This document shows positions 16,667 to 25,158 of a DNA stretch of 34,082 nucleotides, piece by piece. Position numbers and translations under genes: made by a program. Origin of the DNA: Marinilabilia sp. (lineage in GTDB: Bacteria; Bacteroidota; Bacteroidia; Bacteroidales; Marinilabiliaceae); assembly GCF_016278715.1 (NCBI RefSeq), contig NZ_JADQBH010000265.1, forward strand, positions 1 to 34,082. Reading direction: 5' to 3'. The notes beneath the pieces were generated by a model. It was not told where the DNA came from and searched no databases. It saw only the letters and a program-made list of their open reading frames with translations. The stretch's first letter is position 1, and each line of letters opens with the position of its first letter.

Positions 16667-17926
16667 TTACCAAGCCACCGTTGAACGTCTTATGGGCATG
16701 GTCATGCATCTTGCCCCTCCGCCTCCTCGTGGCAGTTCTGATCCTTCAATAGTAACTACATATTTTTCGTAATCAGAGAGTTTTGTTTTATTATTAATTA
16801 CGTCGGATGCTTTAAGAATGGAGAAGCCAACTTTGTTGAGGGCTTCAAGGGTATGCACGTTTCTGGCATATCCGATGAGTTTTCCCGGGCCGGTGGCAAA
16901 GAAATTGGCACCACTGTGCCACTGTTCTCTTTCCTGTTGCCACAAATCAGTTCCGCCGCACGGAACCGGTTTTAAGTCCATCCCGAGACTTTTCAGACAC
17001 GGAAGCAGGCCGGATTGACGGGAAATTTCTTTCACTATTCCATTCTCAAATGTCATCAAAATAGTAGCATAGGAATTTTCGTGCCGCAATAACGGTTCAT
17101 ATATCATGCAGGTATCCCGGTCAAGTAAGGTGAAAATCATGTCCAGATGGATAAACGATTCAGGTGATTCCGGAAGTTGCTGAACTACAATGTGTTTCTC
17201 CCCTTTTTGAGTTTTTAGCTGTTCGGCCAGAAAATCAATTCCCTGAGTGGATGTCCGGGTGCCATTTCCCAAAATAAGAATGTCGTCTCTGGCAATGAGG
17301 ACATCGCCTCCTTCGATGAAGGTTTCTGTACCCACATGCCAGGTATTCATTGGGTTAATGGTGGAAGTTTTAAAATGTGGAGAATAGTTGAAAATAGCAT
17401 CCATAATGATGGATTCCCGTTCCCTGACTTTGTTGGCCATTTTAGAAATCATTACCTGGTTGTAAACCGTTACGGAGGCATCGCGGGTAAAGAAGAAATT
17501 GTGAAGCGGTCGCAGGGCATATCTTTCGTCTGAAAGAAAGGTGGTCAGAGAATCCCGCTTGATGGCAACTCCTTCGATGAGTTGTGTGGCCAGTTCTTTG
17601 TTGTTCAAAGACAACAAGTCTTCTTTGATGTTGAGAACCTTCTCGTGCGTGCAAATGCGTTCAATCAGGGAAACCTTTATTTCCGGATCCAGGAGGATTT
17701 CCGTTAACAGATCCTTGACCTGGAAAGTTTGAGAAATCATATTCAGAACGCCGCTGAGTTGTTGGTATTCCTCAATGGCTACCGGCAGATTTAATATGTC
17801 GCTGTAAAGAGCCCTTTCGGCATTTCCGGGTGTCATATTTTCCACTTCCGGGCCGGGGGTATGAAGGATAACGGCTTCCAGATTTCCAATTTCGGAGGTT
17901 ACATGGGGTACTATCGGGGTGCTCAT
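16667..17926 (-). CDS. arcA: Arginine deiminase
   Basis: This enzyme hydrolyses L-arginine to citrulline and ammonia via a Cys-bound amidino intermediate. The 419-residue protein shows LEAVILHTPGPEVENMTP at the N-terminus, FFFTRDAS (guanidinium-binding Asp), ETFIEGGDVL (the Glu/Gly-Gly-Asp segment), His260 in FIHLDMIFTLLD, and the nucleophile Cys407 in GGGGARCMTMPI, almost the same position as Cys406 of the Pseudomonas enzyme. ATG 17926 was chosen because it gives a typical N-terminus (MSTPIVPHVTSEIGNLE). An in-frame extension to 18001 adds 25 unrelated residues. No arcB, arcC or arcD gene adjoins, so the gene does not sit in a classical energy-yielding ADI operon within this window. It is divergent from nfo. 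Confidence 0.94.
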   Translation of the reverse strand: MSTPIVPHVTSEIGNLEAVILHTPGPEVENMTPGNAERALYSDILNLPVAIEEYQQLSGVLNMISQTFQVKDLLTEILLDPEIKVSLIERICTHEKVLNIKEDLLSLNNKELATQLIEGVAIKRDSLTTFLSDERYALRPLHNFFFTRDASVTVYNQVMISKMANKVRERESIIMDAIFNYSPHFKTSTINPMNTWHVGTETFIEGGDVLIARDDILILGNGTRTSTQGIDFLAEQLKTQKGEKHIVVQQLPESPESFIHLDMIFTLLDRDTCMIYEPLLRHENSYATILMTFENGIVKEISRQSGLLPCLKSLGMDLKPVPCGGTDLWQQEREQWHSGANFFATGPGKLIGYARNVHTLEALNKVGFSILKASDVINNKTKLSDYEKYVVTIEGSELPRGGGGARCMTMPIRRSTVAW

Positions 17927-18269
17927 ACAAGAATTGTTTTTTAGAAGTTTGGCAATATCATATTTTCGCAGGAAAAACGCTGAAAGCCTTATATGGTTCA
18001 ACTTTTTTCTTTTTTGTGGGTTTCATTTACTACGGCAAAACTAAATGAACTATTTTAGTTTGGTGTTCATTCGAATGCAATTTAATGAATGTTTTGGGAA
18101 AAAAATCTGATTTTTCCCCAGACCTGAATGGATACGTAAATGGGCTTCATCTTCGAAATTCAATTCCGTATTAGCAGTTTCGGTATTTGGGGATTTTGTG
18201 TTATTTTGTAAATGGACGATTCTATTGCGGATGGAAACGAAAATGGTTTAACTTTCAAATTGATTTTAA

Positions 18270-19121
18270 ATGACAAAAAAATTTTTAGGAGCACATGTTA
18301 GTTCCGCAGGAGGTGTTGAGAATGCACCGGTAAATGCTTCAGAAATTGGAGCAACAGCTTTTGCCTTGTTTACCAAAAATCAGCGTCAGTGGAAAGCGAA
18401 ACCACTTACCGAAGAGAATATCAGTAAGTTTAAACAGAACTGTAAGCAACTGGGATTCTCGGCTCGGCATATTTTGCCGCATGATAGTTACCTGATAAAT
18501 CTGGGGCATCCGGAAAGAGAGGGGATTGAAAAGTCAAGAGAGGCTTTTCTGGATGAAGTGCAGCGTTGTGAACAGCTTGGCCTTGAGTTATTGAACTTCC
18601 ATCCGGGAAGTCATCTGAATAAAATTACGGAAGATGAATGTCTTCAGCGGGTGGCAGAATCGGTGAACCTCACGCTGGATAAAAGCAAGGGTGTTATTGC
18701 TGTGATAGAAAACACAGCCGGACAAGGCTCTAATGTGGGCTATCGGTTTGAGCATCTGGCCCGGATTATTGAACTGGTGGAGGACAAGTCGCGCGTGGGG
18801 GTATGTATTGATACCTGTCACGGCTGGGCAGGCGGATATGATTTTTTGTCGGAGGAGGAGTATGAAAAGAACTGGACCGATTTTGAAAGGCTTGTTGGAC
18901 TTAAATATTTGAAAGGTCTGCACCTGAACGACGCTAAAAAGGATGTGGGAAGTAAAGTGGACAGGCATGCAAGTCTGGGCGAAGGGTTTATGACAAAAAG
19001 AACTTTTGAGCGAATGATGAAAGACGATCGGTTTAATGATATTCCTATAATTCTGGAGACGCCAAACCCTGAACTGTGGCCCGAAGAGATTAAATGGCTG
19101 AAACAGGAAGCCGGGCAGTGA
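18270..19121 (+). CDS. nfo: Endonuclease IV (AP endonuclease)
   Basis: This Zn-dependent, TIM-barrel enzyme cuts 5' of abasic sites in base-excision repair. The 283-residue length is standard. The metal-binding motifs appear in order: [11 protein letters not shown] (His9), [23 protein letters not shown] (Glu), [13 protein letters not shown] (Asp, His), [22 protein letters not shown] (Asp/His cluster) and IPIILETPN (Glu). The ATG at 18270 gives the expected [15 protein letters not shown] start. It is transcribed divergently from arginine deiminase across 343 bases that show no other gene, and is followed by a weak hairpin with a T8 run. Confidence 0.97.
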   Translation: MTKKFLGAHVSSAGGVENAPVNASEIGATAFALFTKNQRQWKAKPLTEENISKFKQNCKQLGFSARHILPHDSYLINLGHPEREGIEKSREAFLDEVQRCEQLGLELLNFHPGSHLNKITEDECLQRVAESVNLTLDKSKGVIAVIENTAGQGSNVGYRFEHLARIIELVEDKSRVGVCIDTCHGWAGGYDFLSEEEYEKNWTDFERLVGLKYLKGLHLNDAKKDVGSKVDRHASLGEGFMTKRTFERMMKDDRFNDIPIILETPNPELWPEEIKWLKQEAGQ

Positions 19122-19131
19122 CGTTTTAGCC

Positions 19132-19158
19132 TTCATTATTAATGAATAGATTTTTTTT
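19132..19158 (+). terminator. Possible weak terminator after nfo
   Basis: A 6-bp A/T-rich stem TTCATT/AATGAA with a 3-base loop is followed by TAGA and a run of eight T, 11 bases after the nfo stop. The stem is weak, so efficiency is uncertain. Confidence 0.45.
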
Positions 19159-19394
19159 GAATAATGCTGGTTAGGTAAGCTTTTTGCACATTGAGTTTAG
19201 ATATTCTTTTCATAGCGGCAGCAGGAAAACTGCTGTATTTTCAGTCTTTGATATGTAAGGCGGCAAATTCAGGGCTTTCGTTGTGATGTTTCGGGGTTGA
19301 AACTAAGGAGTCCGGATTCTCGTAAATAACTGTTTATGAAACGAAAGTTGCGCAGTGTTTTGCGTTTGTTTTCGAAAACAATGAAATCTGAACA

Positions 19395-20012
19395 ATGATT
19401 GTAATAAGAAGATATATTTTCATGACAGGCTTTTTCCTGTTGGCCTTCTTATCTTTGTCCGGGCAGAATGTTCGAACAGAAGAGATGGCTGGTGAGGAGG
19501 TATTTCTTCTTGAATCAAAAGTCCTGAATGGTGATACCATTCCGCATATTCTTCTGCGTGAGGTGAAAGTAGTGCCTGACTGGAAGTTTAGGAGCAAGCG
19601 GGAGCGGAAGACCTATAATCGTTTTGTTCGAAACATAAAAATCGCTTTGCCTTATGCCCGGGTGGCCGCAAACCAACTGAACTCGATAAATGCAGAACTG
19701 GCCGGGATTGAAGGTGAAAAAGAGCGAAAGGAATTCCTGAAAGAAGCTGAAAAAGAATTGTTTAACCAATTTGAAAAGCCTTTGAGAAAACTTACTTTTT
19801 CGCAGGGGCGCATGCTGATAAAACTAATTGACCGGGAAACGGGTGACACCAGCTACGACCTGATAAAAACGTATAAAGGTGGCTTCTCTGCATTTTTTTG
19901 GCAGTCGGTGGCGCGTATGTTTGGATCCAATTTGAAAGATGAATACGATGGTGAAAGAGAGGACAAAATGATTGAACATATTATTATCCTGATAGATAAC
20001 GGTATGTTGTAA
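19395..20012 (+). CDS. DUF4294 family exported protein
   Basis: This 205-residue protein begins with a signal peptide: basic start (MIVIRRYIF), a hydrophobic stretch (MTGFFLLAFLSLSG), then QNVRTEE, so cleavage near residue 23 is likely. The mature part (DTIPHILLREVKVVPDWKFRSKRERKTYNRFVRNIKIALPYARVA ... GEKERKEFLKEAEKELFNQFEKPLRKLTFSQGRMLIKLIDRETG) matches DUF4294, a Bacteroidota-specific family without assigned function. Residues about 105-135 form a charged, probably coiled helix. A second in-frame ATG at 19422 is an alternative start within the signal peptide. A 16-bp perfect palindrome lies just upstream, and the gene converges on elbB with a shared hairpin between them. Confidence 0.82.
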   Translation: MIVIRRYIFMTGFFLLAFLSLSGQNVRTEEMAGEEVFLLESKVLNGDTIPHILLREVKVVPDWKFRSKRERKTYNRFVRNIKIALPYARVAANQLNSINAELAGIEGEKERKEFLKEAEKELFNQFEKPLRKLTFSQGRMLIKLIDRETGDTSYDLIKTYKGGFSAFFWQSVARMFGSNLKDEYDGEREDKMIEHIIILIDNGML

Positions 20013-20014
20013 TG

Positions 20015-20054
20015 TTCCGAAGAATAGTCTGAGAAATTGATCTTCGGGAGTTTT
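20015..20054. terminator. Hairpin between convergent DUF4294 and elbB genes
   Basis: CCGAAGA (20017-20023) pairs with TCTTCGG (20041-20047), extended by a G-U and a T-A pair, followed by GAGTTTTA on the plus strand. It fills the 48-base gap between two converging stop codons. Bidirectional termination is inferred and the T-run is poor. Confidence 0.5.
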
Positions 20055-20060
20055 ACCAAT

Positions 20061-20720
20061 TTATTTTGTCATTTCTAATACTGCAGCAACTACATTTTCA
20101 GCCCCTTCAGCAATTTGGGTGATTTTGGCATCCAGCATATAGCAAGGGGTTGTCGCAATTTTTAATTTTTCATCAATGACTACCTCGCCATGTGTTGTGT
20201 TCACATGTGTTGCTCCCATGGATTGTATTGCTTCGGAAGTTGATTGATCGGAACCAATGGTCATTTTGGCATTACCGAAGACTTTTGCCAGAATGACTGG
20301 TGAAATACATAACGCACCGATGGGTTTTTCGGCTTTGTTTGTATCTAGAATTGCTTTCTCAATTTCCTTGTTTACGGTGCAATCCGGTCCGTCGAAAGCA
20401 AAAGAACTCAGGTTCTTGGCAGCTCCAAAACCACCTGGGAACATCAAAGCTTCAAAATTTTCAGCATTGTAATCGCTCAGTGGGGTTATTTCGCCACGGG
20501 CAATACGTGCAGATTCTATTAATACATTGCGTTTTTCGTCCATTTCATTGCCCGAAAGGTGGTTAATCACATGATGTTGTTCTATATCGGGGGCGAATAT
20601 TTTGTACTCAGCGCCGGCTTTCTCGATGGCCCAAAGGGTAAACACAGTTTCGTGAATTTCAGAGCCATCAAAAACCCCACAACCGGATAATACTACAGCT
20701 ATTTTTTTCTTTTCTGTCAT
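20061..20720 (-). CDS. elbB: ElbB-like glyoxalase (DJ-1/PfpI superfamily)
   Basis: This is a 219-residue protein of the DJ-1/PfpI (class I glutamine amidotransferase-like) fold, nearly the length of E. coli ElbB (about 217). Typical features are KIAVVLSGCGVFDGSEIHE at the start, EALMFPGGFGAAKNLSSFA, the nucleophile elbow PIGALCISPVILA with the catalytic Cys, and TTPCYMLDAKITQIAEGAENVV at the end. ElbB has glyoxalase activity in E. coli and was once linked to isoprenoid synthesis; the physiological role remains unsettled. ATG 20720 (MTEKKKIAV) was chosen. An upstream in-frame ATG would add nine unconserved residues. It is divergent from thpR, with 87 bases between them. Confidence 0.93.
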   Translation of the reverse strand: MTEKKKIAVVLSGCGVFDGSEIHETVFTLWAIEKAGAEYKIFAPDIEQHHVINHLSGNEMDEKRNVLIESARIARGEITPLSDYNAENFEALMFPGGFGAAKNLSSFAFDGPDCTVNKEIEKAILDTNKAEKPIGALCISPVILAKVFGNAKMTIGSDQSTSEAIQSMGATHVNTTHGEVVIDEKLKIATTPCYMLDAKITQIAEGAENVVAAVLEMTK

Positions 20721-20807
20721 ATTTTTCTCTATTTTGGTTAACATCATGAATGAAATAAAACAGTTGTAATTTATAAATTCTAAATTCTTTGTGCAAAATC
20801 AATTTTC

Positions 20808-21386
20808 ATGGATAAAAAAAGAGTTTTTATAGCCATTGGTCTCCATGTAGGTCCTTCATTGACTCAATGGGTAAAGACATTAAAAAAGCTACAGGATGAT
20901 GAACGTTTAAATTGGACCAATAAAAAACAATGGCATTTGACCTTAAAGTTTATTGGAGAGATTACAAAACCGGAAGTTAAAATATTGGCAGAACGGTTGT
21001 TTGATGCTTTTAAAAAAGCGGAAGGAGGAAAGTTGCTGATTAAAGGGGCCGGATTTTTCGGCCCATCGCGTGCTCCCAAAGTAATATGGGCAGGTATTGA
21101 AAATGATGAGTGGTTAAAAAAACTGAATCAGATTTCGGAAGAAGTTTGCAGCACCCTCGGGATTCCTGAAAGCCCCCATCCTTTTGCGCCACATCTTACG
21201 CTTGCCCGGATGAAAGGGCTGAAACACCCCACCCTGTTATTGGAGGAAATTCAGGAAAAAAAAGAGACCCTCTGGCATGAAACTGAGGTTAGAAAAGTTA
21301 CCCTTTATGAAAGTCAATTAACCTCAGATGGCCCGGTGTATTCTGAGCTGGAACAATTTGAGCTGCAAATAGCAAACGGGCGTTGA
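20808..21386 (+). CDS. thpR: RNA 2',3'-cyclic phosphodiesterase (2H family)
   Basis: This is a 2H phosphoesterase that opens 2',3'-cyclic phosphates at RNA ends; the family was first described as a 2'-5' RNA ligase. The two signature HxT motifs are at His43-Leu-Thr45 (WHLTLKFIGE) and His129-Leu-Thr131 (FAPHLTLARMK), the correct spacing for a two-lobed bilobal active site in a 192-residue protein. RVFIAI at the N-terminus, GAGFFGPSRAPKVIWAGI in the middle and VTLYESQLTSDGPVYSEL at the end are typical of ThpR. The stop codon lies in the loop of the following terminator hairpin. It is the last housekeeping gene before the carbohydrate locus. Confidence 0.95.
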   Translation: MDKKRVFIAIGLHVGPSLTQWVKTLKKLQDDERLNWTNKKQWHLTLKFIGEITKPEVKILAERLFDAFKKAEGGKLLIKGAGFFGPSRAPKVIWAGIENDEWLKKLNQISEEVCSTLGIPESPHPFAPHLTLARMKGLKHPTLLLEEIQEKKETLWHETEVRKVTLYESQLTSDGPVYSELEQFELQIANGR

Positions 21387-21408
21387 GGAATTATCCCGCG
21401 CCCGTTTT
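21374..21408. terminator. Terminator between thpR and the maltose operon
   Basis: AAACGGGCG (21374-21382) pairs perfectly with CGCCCGTTT (21399-21407), and the thpR stop codon lies at the stem/loop boundary. TTTTC follows on the plus strand. It may also end the minus-strand maltose operon transcript, whose last gene stops at 21504. Confidence 0.6.
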
Positions 21409-21503
21409 CAATATTAAGAACTGTAAAGAAAAAAGTTTAATACGACAAGTTTTTTCGGCACAATTCCTTAATCAATCTACTTTACAAAAATTTAGGTGTT
21501 GTA

Positions 21504-22880
21504 TTACTTCACAAATATTTTATAGTCCCAGGGTTGAAGCAACAATCCGCTGATTGGCATAGTGGTTGCGTCTCCGGTCATATATTCGGTAAAATTCCCT
21601 TCAGGACCATTTTCTACGAAAGCAGAAACCGACTCATCAGATAAATTAAATAGGGCGATGACAGTGTTTTCGCCTTTTTGTCTGGAAAAACTGAAAAGGG
21701 ATTCCTTGTTATTGGTTTTGAGGATTTTCAGGTCGCCGCCAAAATTGCCGTTCCAAAGTGCAGGGTTGTTGGTTTTAAGTTGGATCAGTGATTGATAGAA
21801 TTCAGTCATATCTTCTCCGCCGGTCCAGTCAATCTGGTCTTTCTCGAAAAATTCCAGTCGTTTGTTGAGCCCAATTTCCTGTCCCGAGTAGATGAGTGGC
21901 ATTCCTTCAACGGTAAAGGTTAGTGCTGCCATGGTTTTTACGGCTTCGCCCATGCGTTCATAAACCGTTCCGTTCCAGCTGTTTTCATCATGGTTGGTGG
22001 TGAATTGCATAGGCCATGTGCCTGAAGGATACAGGGTGTCGGTTTTTTGGAAATATTCGGCTACATCGGTGGCATTTTGTTCCTGTTGTGACACCTTATT
22101 CATGATGTGGTGGAAAGACCAGCCGTAGTTGGCATTAAAGGCATTTTCCAACAATTCAATTTCTGCTTCATCTTCGGCCAGCATCCAAACGGGCTTCACG
22201 GAATCAATAGCGTTTCGTGCATTTTCCCAAAAATCCACAGGAACCATTCCTGCAACGTCACATCGGTAACCATCAATATTGGCTTCTTTAACCCAGAAAG
22301 TGAGTGCATCGGTCATGGCTTTTCGCATTTCGTCATTGCTGTAGTCCAGTCCTGCAACATCGGTCCAGTCTTCCACGGGAGCAATTATTTCGCCTTCCTC
22401 ATTCTGCAAATACCATTCGGGATTGGTCTGTGTCCAGGGATGATCCCATGCTGTATGATTGGCAACCCAGTCAAGAATCAGGTGCATATCCATTTCATGG
22501 GCCTTTTCCACCAGGGATTTAAAGTCTTCCATGGTTCCAAATTCAGGATTAATAGATTTGTAATCTTTGATGGAGTAGTACGAACCCAGTGTTCCTTTAC
22601 GGTTCTTTTCGCCGATGGGATAAACGGGCATCAACCAAAGAATGTCAACGCCAAGTTCTTTGAGTCGTGGCAAATGCTCCGCAAAGGCATTAAAAGTGCC
22701 TTCTTCGGTATATTGACGAACGTTAACCTCGTAAATTACAGCGTCCTTGCTCCATTCTGGAATCGGAGTGTTGCTGGTGTATTCCGGGGCTTCCTGCTGA
22801 TCGTTTTTTGTGGATGTCTGGCAGGCAGAAATCAGGAGTATGGATGCCAGAAAAAAACTGAGTATTTTGAACTTTTGCAT
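21504..22880 (-). CDS. GH13 alpha-amylase family lipoprotein (458 aa)
   Basis: This envelope-anchored alpha-glucan hydrolase has a signal peptide ending in the lipobox LLISAC (Cys20). The single (beta/alpha)8 GH13 domain shows all conserved regions: region I LILDWVANHTAWDHPW, region II GYRCDVAGMVP (nucleophile Asp after Arg), region III WMLAEDEAEI (acid/base Glu), region IV FTTNHDENSWNGT. ILWLMPVYPIGEKNRKGTLGSYYSIKDY at the N-terminus is typical of oligosaccharide-processing subfamilies. A short C-terminal beta domain follows. Substrate is probably maltodextrin, from context. It is the last gene of the maltose operon, separated from the preceding GH13 gene by 409 bases that hold a MITE-like element. 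It has no recognisable promoter of its own. Confidence 0.92.
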   Translation of the reverse strand: MQKFKILSFFLASILLISACQTSTKNDQQEAPEYTSNTPIPEWSKDAVIYEVNVRQYTEEGTFNAFAEHLPRLKELGVDILWLMPVYPIGEKNRKGTLGSYYSIKDYKSINPEFGTMEDFKSLVEKAHEMDMHLILDWVANHTAWDHPWTQTNPEWYLQNEEGEIIAPVEDWTDVAGLDYSNDEMRKAMTDALTFWVKEANIDGYRCDVAGMVPVDFWENARNAIDSVKPVWMLAEDEAEIELLENAFNANYGWSFHHIMNKVSQQEQNATDVAEYFQKTDTLYPSGTWPMQFTTNHDENSWNGTVYERMGEAVKTMAALTFTVEGMPLIYSGQEIGLNKRLEFFEKDQIDWTGGEDMTEFYQSLIQLKTNNPALWNGNFGGDLKILKTNNKESLFSFSRQKGENTVIALFNLSDESVSAFVENGPEGNFTEYMTGDATTMPISGLLLQPWDYKIFVK

Positions 22881-22966
22881 ATTGTTTATTTTTTGATGTC
22901 TTGTTATGATGAAAAAAGGGTTGAAACAGGATTTTCTGATAAATGGTCGGATTTGGATAATGCTGT

Positions 22967-22993
22967 GTCTTCGTCCCGTAAAGAGACGAAGAC
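22967..22993. repeat. 9-bp perfect hairpin upstream of the GH13 lipoprotein gene
   Basis: GTCTTCGTC (22967-22975) pairs with GACGAAGAC (22985-22993) across a 9-base loop, within the spacer between the two GH13 genes and next to MITE copy R2. There is no T-run, so it looks more like an mRNA structure or processing site than a terminator. Confidence 0.6.
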
Positions 22994-23034
22994 CAACATC
23001 ATTAAAAATAGGGATTTTAACTTAAACTATTTCT

Positions 23035-23179
23035 CAATACTCCGTTATCCCGAAGCTTCGGGATTAAATGCCTGTTAGTGAGTAATTTGCACAATGCGCA
23101 ATATTTATCACAACTCTCTGGTAATAAAAACTTTGCGCCATCGCGTCTTTGCGTTTAGGTTTTTTTTAACGAACTATTG
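23035..23179 (-). mobile_element. MITE-like element copy R2 with 6-bp target duplication
   Basis: This 145-bp element has ends CAATACTCCGTTA (left) and, on the other strand, CAATAGTTCGTTA (right), which are terminal inverted repeats matching at 11 of 13 positions. It is flanked by identical 6-bp direct repeats ATTTCT at 23029-23034 and 23180-23185. It contains the hairpin TCCCGAAGCTTCGGGA, an AATAAAAACTTTGCGCC block and a T-run shared with copy R3. There is no open reading frame. It lies inside the maltose operon, between the two GH13 genes. Confidence 0.82.
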
Positions 23180-23289
23180 ATTTCTATAACCGGGATAAAA
23201 TAACCGGACATTGTTGTGTAAATGCAACAGGAACACAAGAACGGGCCCCTGTTGCAGGATTCCACGGAACAGATATTTGTTGAGCTAGC

Positions 23290-25158
23290 TTAGTTTAATT
23301 CGATAATTCTAGCCGACTTAGCCGGAATCTCAAATGAATCAAATGAAGCGACAGCCTCTTCGGTCATTACATCTTTCCCCTCCGAATAGTTGGAGAGAAT
23401 TTCGTTAAAACGAGAGCCATCTAAAGTTCGGGCTTCGTCGTTGGAATTGTTTAAAAGTACCATTACGGCCTGGTCGTCCAGGTACCTGAAATAGACGTAA
23501 ACATTGTTCTCGGGCACAAACTGCAATGTTTTCCCATGATGAATGGGGGCGCTGGTTTTCCGATAATTCAATATTTTCGACAAATAATCGAAAATTTCGT
23601 TTTGTTCTTCGGTACGTCCATCACGCACGAAAGCATTTACTTCATCACCGGTCCATCCACCTGGAAAGTCGTGGCGAATGTGCGCATGTCCGTCGTAGCC
23701 GTTGCCATCCATAAGCAACTCGGTGCCATAATACCATTGAGGAATACCTCTTACGGTGGTAAAGAAGGCAGTAACCATTTTCAAGCTTTTCAGATCGTTG
23801 TTGAGGATATTGTAAATTCGGCCTACATCGTGATTTTCAGGAAAGACCATAAGGTTGTTGATGTTGGGGTACAGGTGATCGTTGGCCAATACATCGTACA
23901 GACGCACCATACCATCGTTCCAGCCACCACCTTCTTCGTTGAAGGCTTTATGCATGGCATCCATTAAAGGGAAGTCCATGATGCTTTTAAGGTGAGAATT
24001 GAATCCGTCGCTATTGGGGAAATCTTTTTGCCAGTAACAAAGCTTTGCAGCTTCGCCAATCCATGATTCTCCCACGATATTGAAATTGGGATATTCCATG
24101 TTGATGCGTTTGTTCCATTCGGCCATGCCGTGTTTGTCGGGGTAAGGATAGGTATCCTGACGAATTCCCTGCAGTCCGGCATACTCGATCCACCAAATAC
24201 TGTTTTGAATCAGGTAGTTGAGCATCAGTTCATTTCTCAGGTTCAGGTCGGGCATTGAACTGTCAAACCACCCTTCTGTGGCAAGTTTTAAATCGGCCTG
24301 CGATGCATGGGGGTCAGAAATCGTGGATAGTCGGTAATTGGATCTTACAAAACCATCGTAATTGATCCAGTCGGCCGAAGGCAAATCTTCCATCCACCAG
24401 TGTTTGCTTCCACAATGATTAAAAATCATGTCCTTGATTACTTTCAGCCCTTTTTCATTGGCCTTTTTTACCAATTCCCGGTAATCGTCATTGGTTCCGT
24501 AGCGTGGATCAATTTTATAGTAATCGGTAGTGGCATACCCGTGATAGGATGATTCTGGCTGATCGTTTTCCAGAACCGGGTTTAACCAAATAGCGGTAAA
24601 ACCCATGTCTGCAATATAGTCCAGGTGATTCATGACACCCTGAAGGTCGCCTCCATGACGCCCATAAGGAGCCTCCCGATCAGCTTCTTCGCGCATTCCG
24701 GCGACATTGTCGTTGTCGGGGTTGCCGTTGGCAAAGCGGTCGGGCATGAGCAGGTAAACGGCATCCGTGCTGTTGAAACCCTCCCGGGTGGCAGAACCCT
24801 TTTCTCTTTGGTTCAGCTCTAGCACCATTGTTTTTTTTGTTCTTTTTCCATCGGAGAAATGAATCTCCACATTGCCTGGCTGAGCGTCCTCTTCTATCAA
24901 TAAATCAATAAAAAGATAGTTGGCATTCTCAACAGCAGTAATGCGTTGTATGGAAACCCCCGGATAATCTGTCTCGGGTCGAAGGTAGCCAATGTCCTCG
25001 CTGTAAGCCAGCAATTGTACCACCGGATTTTTGAATCCAATCCACCACGATGAGGGTTCAAGACGGTCATTTACTTCTGTTTTTGCCTCTGCCGGAATAG
25101 ATCCGGCCAGCAGCAGGATTGAAAACAGAAATACGAAGAATCTGTTTGTATTATGCAT
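23290..25158 (-). CDS. SusA/neopullulanase-like GH13 glucan hydrolase (622 aa)
   Basis: This exported GH13 enzyme resembles Bacteroides SusA (neopullulanase), which hydrolyses maltodextrins and cyclodextrins in the periplasm. The signal peptide (MHNTNRFFVFLFSILLLAGSI, cleavage near AEA-K) is followed by a cyclomaltodextrinase-type N-terminal domain (about 30-125, SSWWIGFKNPVVQLL). The catalytic barrel contains region I KVIKDMIFNHCGSKHWW, region II LQGIRQDTYPYPD (Asp nucleophile), region III NIVGESWIGEA (Glu) and region IV MVFPENHDVGRI. The C-terminal beta domain (FVPENNVYVYFRYLDDQAVMVLLNN) is complete. Its start codon overlaps the end of the upstream GH65 gene by 8 bases, implying translational coupling. 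A gene symbol such as susA is plausible by similarity but not asserted. Confidence 0.93.
   Translation of the reverse strand: MHNTNRFFVFLFSILLLAGSIPAEAKTEVNDRLEPSSWWIGFKNPVVQLLAYSEDIGYLRPETDYPGVSIQRITAVENANYLFIDLLIEEDAQPGNVEIHFSDGKRTKKTMVLELNQREKGSATREGFNSTDAVYLLMPDRFANGNPDNDNVAGMREEADREAPYGRHGGDLQGVMNHLDYIADMGFTAIWLNPVLENDQPESSYHGYATTDYYKIDPRYGTNDDYRELVKKANEKGLKVIKDMIFNHCGSKHWWMEDLPSADWINYDGFVRSNYRLSTISDPHASQADLKLATEGWFDSSMPDLNLRNELMLNYLIQNSIWWIEYAGLQGIRQDTYPYPDKHGMAEWNKRINMEYPNFNIVGESWIGEAAKLCYWQKDFPNSDGFNSHLKSIMDFPLMDAMHKAFNEEGGGWNDGMVRLYDVLANDHLYPNINNLMVFPENHDVGRIYNILNNDLKSLKMVTAFFTTVRGIPQWYYGTELLMDGNGYDGHAHIRHDFPGGWTGDEVNAFVRDGRTEEQNEIFDYLSKILNYRKTSAPIHHGKTLQFVPENNVYVYFRYLDDQAVMVLLNNSNDEARTLDGSRFNEILSNYSEGKDVMTEEAVASFDSFEIPAKSARIIELN

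Noticed and set aside
22107-23078. 323-codon open frame on the plus strand opposite the GH13 lipoprotein gene
   Set aside because: It is antisense to a gene with all GH13 motifs and has the low-complexity composition of a shadow frame. It also runs into the MITE.
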